Source: Hybos culiciformis
Lineage: Eukaryota > Arthropoda > Insecta > Diptera > Hybotidae
Direction of reading: 5' to 3'
DNA length: 64,000 nucleotides
Assembly: GCA_964007475.1 (NCBI GenBank)
Contig: OZ023273.1
Span: 67,288,445-67,352,444 of the forward strand
Shown here: positions 59,490-64,000 of the stretch, in pieces
How the letters are laid out: each line of letters starts with the position of its first letter
Numbering within the stretch: the stretch's first letter is position 1
Translations under genes and position numbers: made by a program
The notes under the pieces: generated by a model
What the model was told of the DNA's origin: nothing
Database searches by the model: none
What the model saw: the letters and a program-made list of their open reading frames with translations, nothing else

Positions 59490-61100
59490 TGATAAATTTA
59501 TTCCAAGTCCATACTATTTTTATTAACTATATATATAAATTTAAAAAATAAATAATTTAGTCAAAGAAGTGTACATAAGCAAATATAGCGTGAGTATGAA
59601 TAGTTTCGCAAAATCAACATAAATTCTAAATCAGTTATTAAATAAATCAAAATTTATTGTTTATCACAAATGTGAGAGTTATTTGATGGTTAAATTCCTA
59701 TTTGCCATTAACTAATATTTATACCAATTTACCCATGAATCAAATTATTCAGAATAGATATATTGCATACATGTACAATGGTATGTATATAATATTATAG
59801 AGATCTCAGTTGTTAAAGGTTCTATTTTATTTGTAATATGTTTTTTTTTATATGTAATATCGGAGGAGAAATGGCACTAAATAAGGTTATGACTTCTTTC
59901 ATAGCAATAAATAAAATTTATAAAAAAAAATTTATGTTATTTACAATTATATGTATAATTTTTGCACAAAAAGTTGAAATCATAACTCTACATCTAGAAA
60001 TGACATTAAGTTTTTATTGTTATTAAATAATGCAAATCACATAAATTTTTTCTCATAATATAGACGAAAAGTAAAAAATATGTTGTTTGTTATGGAGAAA
60101 ATAAAATTATAAATTATTTTACATTATGAAGAACACTGTGCTGTTTTAAACAATAAATTATATTTTTAGGCATCGTTAACTTAATTGAGATTTTCCGGCA
60201 ACATGACCTTTCAGAACTTTTAAATTATTATTATTATGATTATGATTATTCAGAATGAGATTTAATATAGTAGTATAATAAATTTCTACAGTCGTTAACC
60301 GAATACTTAAACATCTATAATATAATAAATATCAATCTTTTTTTTTCAATGATATACATTTTATAATCCATTTAAGCTCGCGAAACTTTAAAACTACGTA
60401 TTGAATAACTTATATTTAAATGAAAATACGGGAAAACTATATATTTTCAAAAAAGAAAAATTGTAATCTGTTGTATAAGTTAAATGACACAAAAATAGTA
60501 TATTGTATATATATTATTGAATATTATTATGTATATATTTAAAAACAAAAAAAATTTAGGCAAACTTTCATTTCTCCCCATTGAAGAAAAAAATCGTATT
60601 TTTTTTTGTACTTGCTTAAAAAGTATTTTAAACATTTTCAGACAGTCTCATAAAAATACAACTTTATACATTTAACATTCTTTCGCCTGTCAGATTGCTT
60701 CTATAAAGTAAATTTTGTTGAATCCTTAAAATCTATGTATTTTAAAGTCGATTGAAACTAAAAACCAATCTTTTTATTTTTTTTATTTTTTAGAAATAAA
60801 AATATTATAGTGATTATTAGTGTCGACATTTACTTAAAAGATAGAAGTGCCGACAACAAATTTTAATGGATTAAAAAGAAATTAACGACTTTGATTATAC
60901 ATTCATACTTTTACATAATGTACATAATTGTATATATAATTACTATCTTGTGAAATAATGTTTTTTTATTTAATCAAATGTATCAGAAAGAACAAACGAT
61001 TAATTTGAAACATAACGTTAATTTAAAAAGTTTGTAGTTTTTATTTTTTTATTAAAGACACCTTTTATACTTAACCAAGTATGGATTTGGTAATGAGGAC
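59490..61100. other. AT-rich sequence, no gene seen
   Basis: Short AT repeats and poly-A/T runs. A 62-codon frame at 59838-60026 (+) has no domain content. Confidence 0.55.
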
Positions 61101-61107
61101 AGGAAGT

Positions 61108-61281
61108 TTAGACGGGATTAAAAAGTGGGACAATTAGGAGGTAATCGACTAATCGTTTGCATGCACTCTTCTTAAAGCGGCGCAAGTCGTAAATCAAACG
61201 TCCGCCAGCTGTCGGGAACAATTTCGATGGTAGAGCATTCCTCATCTTGAGGTGCGAATTGAAAACGAATCTCCGAAGCTC
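61108..61281 (-). pseudogene. non-LTR retrotransposon (LINE) C-terminal coding fragment
   Basis: On the minus strand, 57 codons end in TAA and include MRNALPSKLFPTAGG and YDLRRFKKSACKRLVDYLL. This is the usual end of LINE reverse-transcriptase ORFs (aromatic/Asn-x-Leu-Pro, Phe-Pro, Tyr-x-Leu-x-x-Phe-Lys). A stop directly upstream and frame changes show decay. The patch is clearly less AT-rich than its surroundings. The clade (jockey/CR1-like) is a guess. Confidence 0.55.
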
Positions 61282-61329
61282 GTTCTATCACATCTGGGAA
61301 TTTTGACGAAATATGGGTGTGACGTTGAA

Positions 61330-64000
61330 CAATATACAATTAAATAATTTTTGATTTTATACATCTTGAGATTAACTTTATATTTAGGCCTATAACTAAG
61401 TGGAATTTATATCAAAATGGAATTAAAATAACTTCAGAAGAAATTTTCAAACTTTCGTTTCAATAAAAAGTTTTCGTTTTTTTTGGTTGAGAACAAAAAT
61501 AATTTTTAAATCGAAGTTGTAATCCCACATAAAAAAAAAAAGCTTCAGCTTAAGTGATTCTTCTAATATTAATTTGTCATAACGTCAGTACTTTTTATCC
61601 CCATTCAATATTAAAAAAAAGCAAAAAAAAAACTTTTTCTTTTTCCTCTTTTTTTTTTATAATAAATCCTTGAAATCATTTATTTCAATAGTTTTTAATG
61701 AAATTCACTTACAAATTCATATATATGAAATAATAACAAATTTCTATTGTCACCCACAAACTGAATATATATGAAAAGTATAAAAGCAAAAAACCTTGAA
61801 TGAAAATAATCAATTGATCTTTCAAGCCAAAATAGTCTATAAATCACACACATATTAAATGAATTTTTTTTTTACAACACAGGATCAATATTAGGATATT
61901 TTTGAAGTGAAAAACGATAAAATTTATGCATTTCATGTGTACGTATAAGTTTTGTTGCATGCCAAGTTGACCACATAAATAAGTCAAAATGAAAAATTTT
62001 GTTCTTATATTTCATAATATTTATTTACTATGTCGCCGCGTCGTTGAACAAAATATTGAAAATTATCTTAAGGCAAATGAAGTGGAAGTCACTTTAGTGG
62101 AAAATTTTTTGCTTAACAAGTTTTATAATAATTAAGTTAAACAAAAAATTGTTTAATGTTATTTGAAAAAACATCAGTTTTTTATTTTATTTTACTGAAA
62201 TGATGAAACATGAAAATAATGATTAAAATATAAAATTATAGTTTAGCTTTCAATCAATGTTATACTTCGAAATATAGGTATTATCATAAAGGAAGTATAA
62301 ATAGAGGAACTAGTCCCATACAAAAAATTCGAATAAAAAAAGTTGAACAAAATTAGATCAGACCCCCAAGCTTTTATTTTTTTAGAATATAACGCTATAA
62401 CGAGAGAGCTTTATAGCTTTTAAAATATTTTTTTATAAAGCTTCTAAAAATAAACAAAATATTTCCTTTATTATAATTGTATTTTAATGTTTACTAGTAT
62501 TTGTTCTCTATAGAAAAAAAATTTGTGTTAGAATGTAAATAAAAAAATTATATTTGAAAGCATTTATTAATAAATTCATTTTATTTCATGTTTATTTACA
62601 TAACGTGGGTCTCGTGCATAAATCACGAAACTGTAATTTTGCCCGTTTTGACCTAATATTGTAGAAAAATCATAAAAAACTAAAATTTTAATATGTTTAA
62701 AGTTAGAAGTTGAAAGCTGTCATAAATTATATATACGCAATGACTATTTCTATTTTCCCGAAAGTATCAAAACGTAGTAAAAAAAAGAAATTTAAATCCA
62801 ATTTTCTCAAAACTATGTTTTTGCAGTTCCGTGATTTTTGCATGACACCGACGATGTTCACTTTATTTTATATCATTGGAATAATGATTTTTTTGTTTTT
62901 TATTTTGGTTTGAAAGTATACTTTAACTTTGTAATAATATCCCTTTTAAAAATTTTGAGCCTTTTATTATTAAAAAAGTTAATAACAACTCCAAAAATTT
63001 AAATCTATGTTCATAACATTCGTCTGTTTCGGTGAACCAGAAATCATATTTTTTTGATAATTTTATTGCGTCCAAACAGCATTGCATACAGTTTGTTAAA
63101 ATTCTCCCACTATCGTTTAAGAATATTTTATCCAAAGGAGATAAAATATTATGACATATTATCTCTTTATTAATGCAAAAATTAAATTGCAATATATATA
63201 TTTATTGATTTAAAATAACTTATGATAAGGATTTTATAAATTTCAATAAAGTCGAAGATGCTAGTTTTAAAAAAAAAAATCATAGATGTTATAAATTGAT
63301 ATTAGCACATCATATCAATACATAATTTAGACACATATTTTTTCATTCATTTATTAGTATGATTTTTCGCACAACTACATTCGAATTTTTAGAACTTTGT
63401 TGTAATAAATCTAAACATCCTCAAAATAGAAAAAAAATTAATGAGTATTAGAGAAAATAGAAAAGCTTTTTTGCTTATACATATGTTTTGGGGGTCTGAA
63501 AAAATAGGAAAAAAAATAAAAACGTTATTTTAAAAAGTTGTTTGACATAGTTACTCTATATTATACTTCCTTTATGGTATTATAGAAAAATTTAAAATTC
63601 CCATGTTAAACTGATTTTTTAATCTAATCACTTTAATATTTAGCATAAACATACATTTAAATTGATTGACAATAAGTGTTCTAAGAAAATATATATCATT
63701 TTTATTCAGAAATTAATACAATTATGTTTGAAAGTTTAATTTATTTCTGTACTAATTTTTAGTTCAATGAGAATTACCTACTCAAAAATTATTATCGTTA
63801 TCAAACAAAATATCAATTTTTTCCCATAATAAACGTAATCTACAAAATAGAAATTATTACAAAAAATTATGCAACTTATATGGAACTTCAATTTTGAGCT
63901 TATTTATTTTTTTATTCAACTATTTATTTCAAATGTTTCATACAATCAGGCTCTTATCAGGCCCCCGTAAGAATGCTAAGTAAAAATTGATATTGGTTTA
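61330..64000. other. AT-rich sequence to window end, no gene seen
   Basis: No recognisable gene or bounded element. Frames at 62710-62913 (+) and 62923-63192 (-) are short, non-ATG or AT-driven, and have no identifiable domain. Confidence 0.5.

Overview
This is a very AT-rich, intron-rich arthropod nuclear genome fragment, most likely from an insect. The main evidence is one spliced gene on the minus strand that encodes a Dpr-type two-immunoglobulin-domain neuronal surface protein. Around it lies a dense collection of DNA transposons and their non-autonomous derivatives. I cannot fix the species or order. Nothing prokaryotic (operons, Shine-Dalgarno sites, CRISPR) is present, and almost all of the other short open frames look like chance products of AT-rich or repeat sequence.

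Layout. 1-7.2 kb: the 3' end of a hAT transposon, a 745-bp array of inverted 15-base half-sites, the first copy of an uncharacterised repeat family, an old hAT-like MITE, a faint tRNA-SINE-like patch and a 614-bp long-terminal-repeat (inverted) element. 8.5-9.8 kb: a complete Tc1/mariner element with an uninterrupted 341-residue DD37E transposase. 10.96-16.85 kb: a nest of transposons in which each layer can be delimited by its target-site duplication (TSD). An outer hAT (TSD GATAGAAC) contains a Mutator-like element (9-bp TSD CATTTTTAT), which itself contains a hAT (TSD TAGGTGGT). The outer hAT also contains a second hAT (TSD CATATACA), which carries a 170-bp MITE (TSD TCTCCGAA). 17.2-22.1 kb: two tandem tRNA-like sequences, an inverted copy of part of the nest and a long palindromic repeat.

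22.9-41.2 kb: five exons of the dpr-family gene on the minus strand (tail; Ig2 second half; Ig2 first half; Ig1 second half; N-terminal low-complexity region plus Ig1 start). All four splice junctions between them keep the reading frame. The first exon (signal peptide) was not found. The introns hold GC-rich foldback elements, a decayed hAT carrying a 188-bp palindromic insert with a 9-bp TSD, a second copy of the MITE-bearing hAT, and several MITEs.

41-64 kb: mostly AT-rich sequence without recognisable genes. It holds a second copy of the 2.8-4.4 kb repeat, a deletion derivative of mariner, a LINE 3' coding scrap, and at 57.4-59.5 kb a decayed Transib transposon. The Transib has 37-bp terminal repeats starting with CACAGTG, the heptamer of V(D)J recombination signals, a 5-bp TSD, and RAG1-like C-terminal coding that still includes the region of the third catalytic residue.

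I see no convincing new cellular system. The observations most worth following are the Transib/RAG1-like relic, the inverted half-site array, the palindromic GGCCGCG-rich insert, the multi-level nest and the dpr gene structure.
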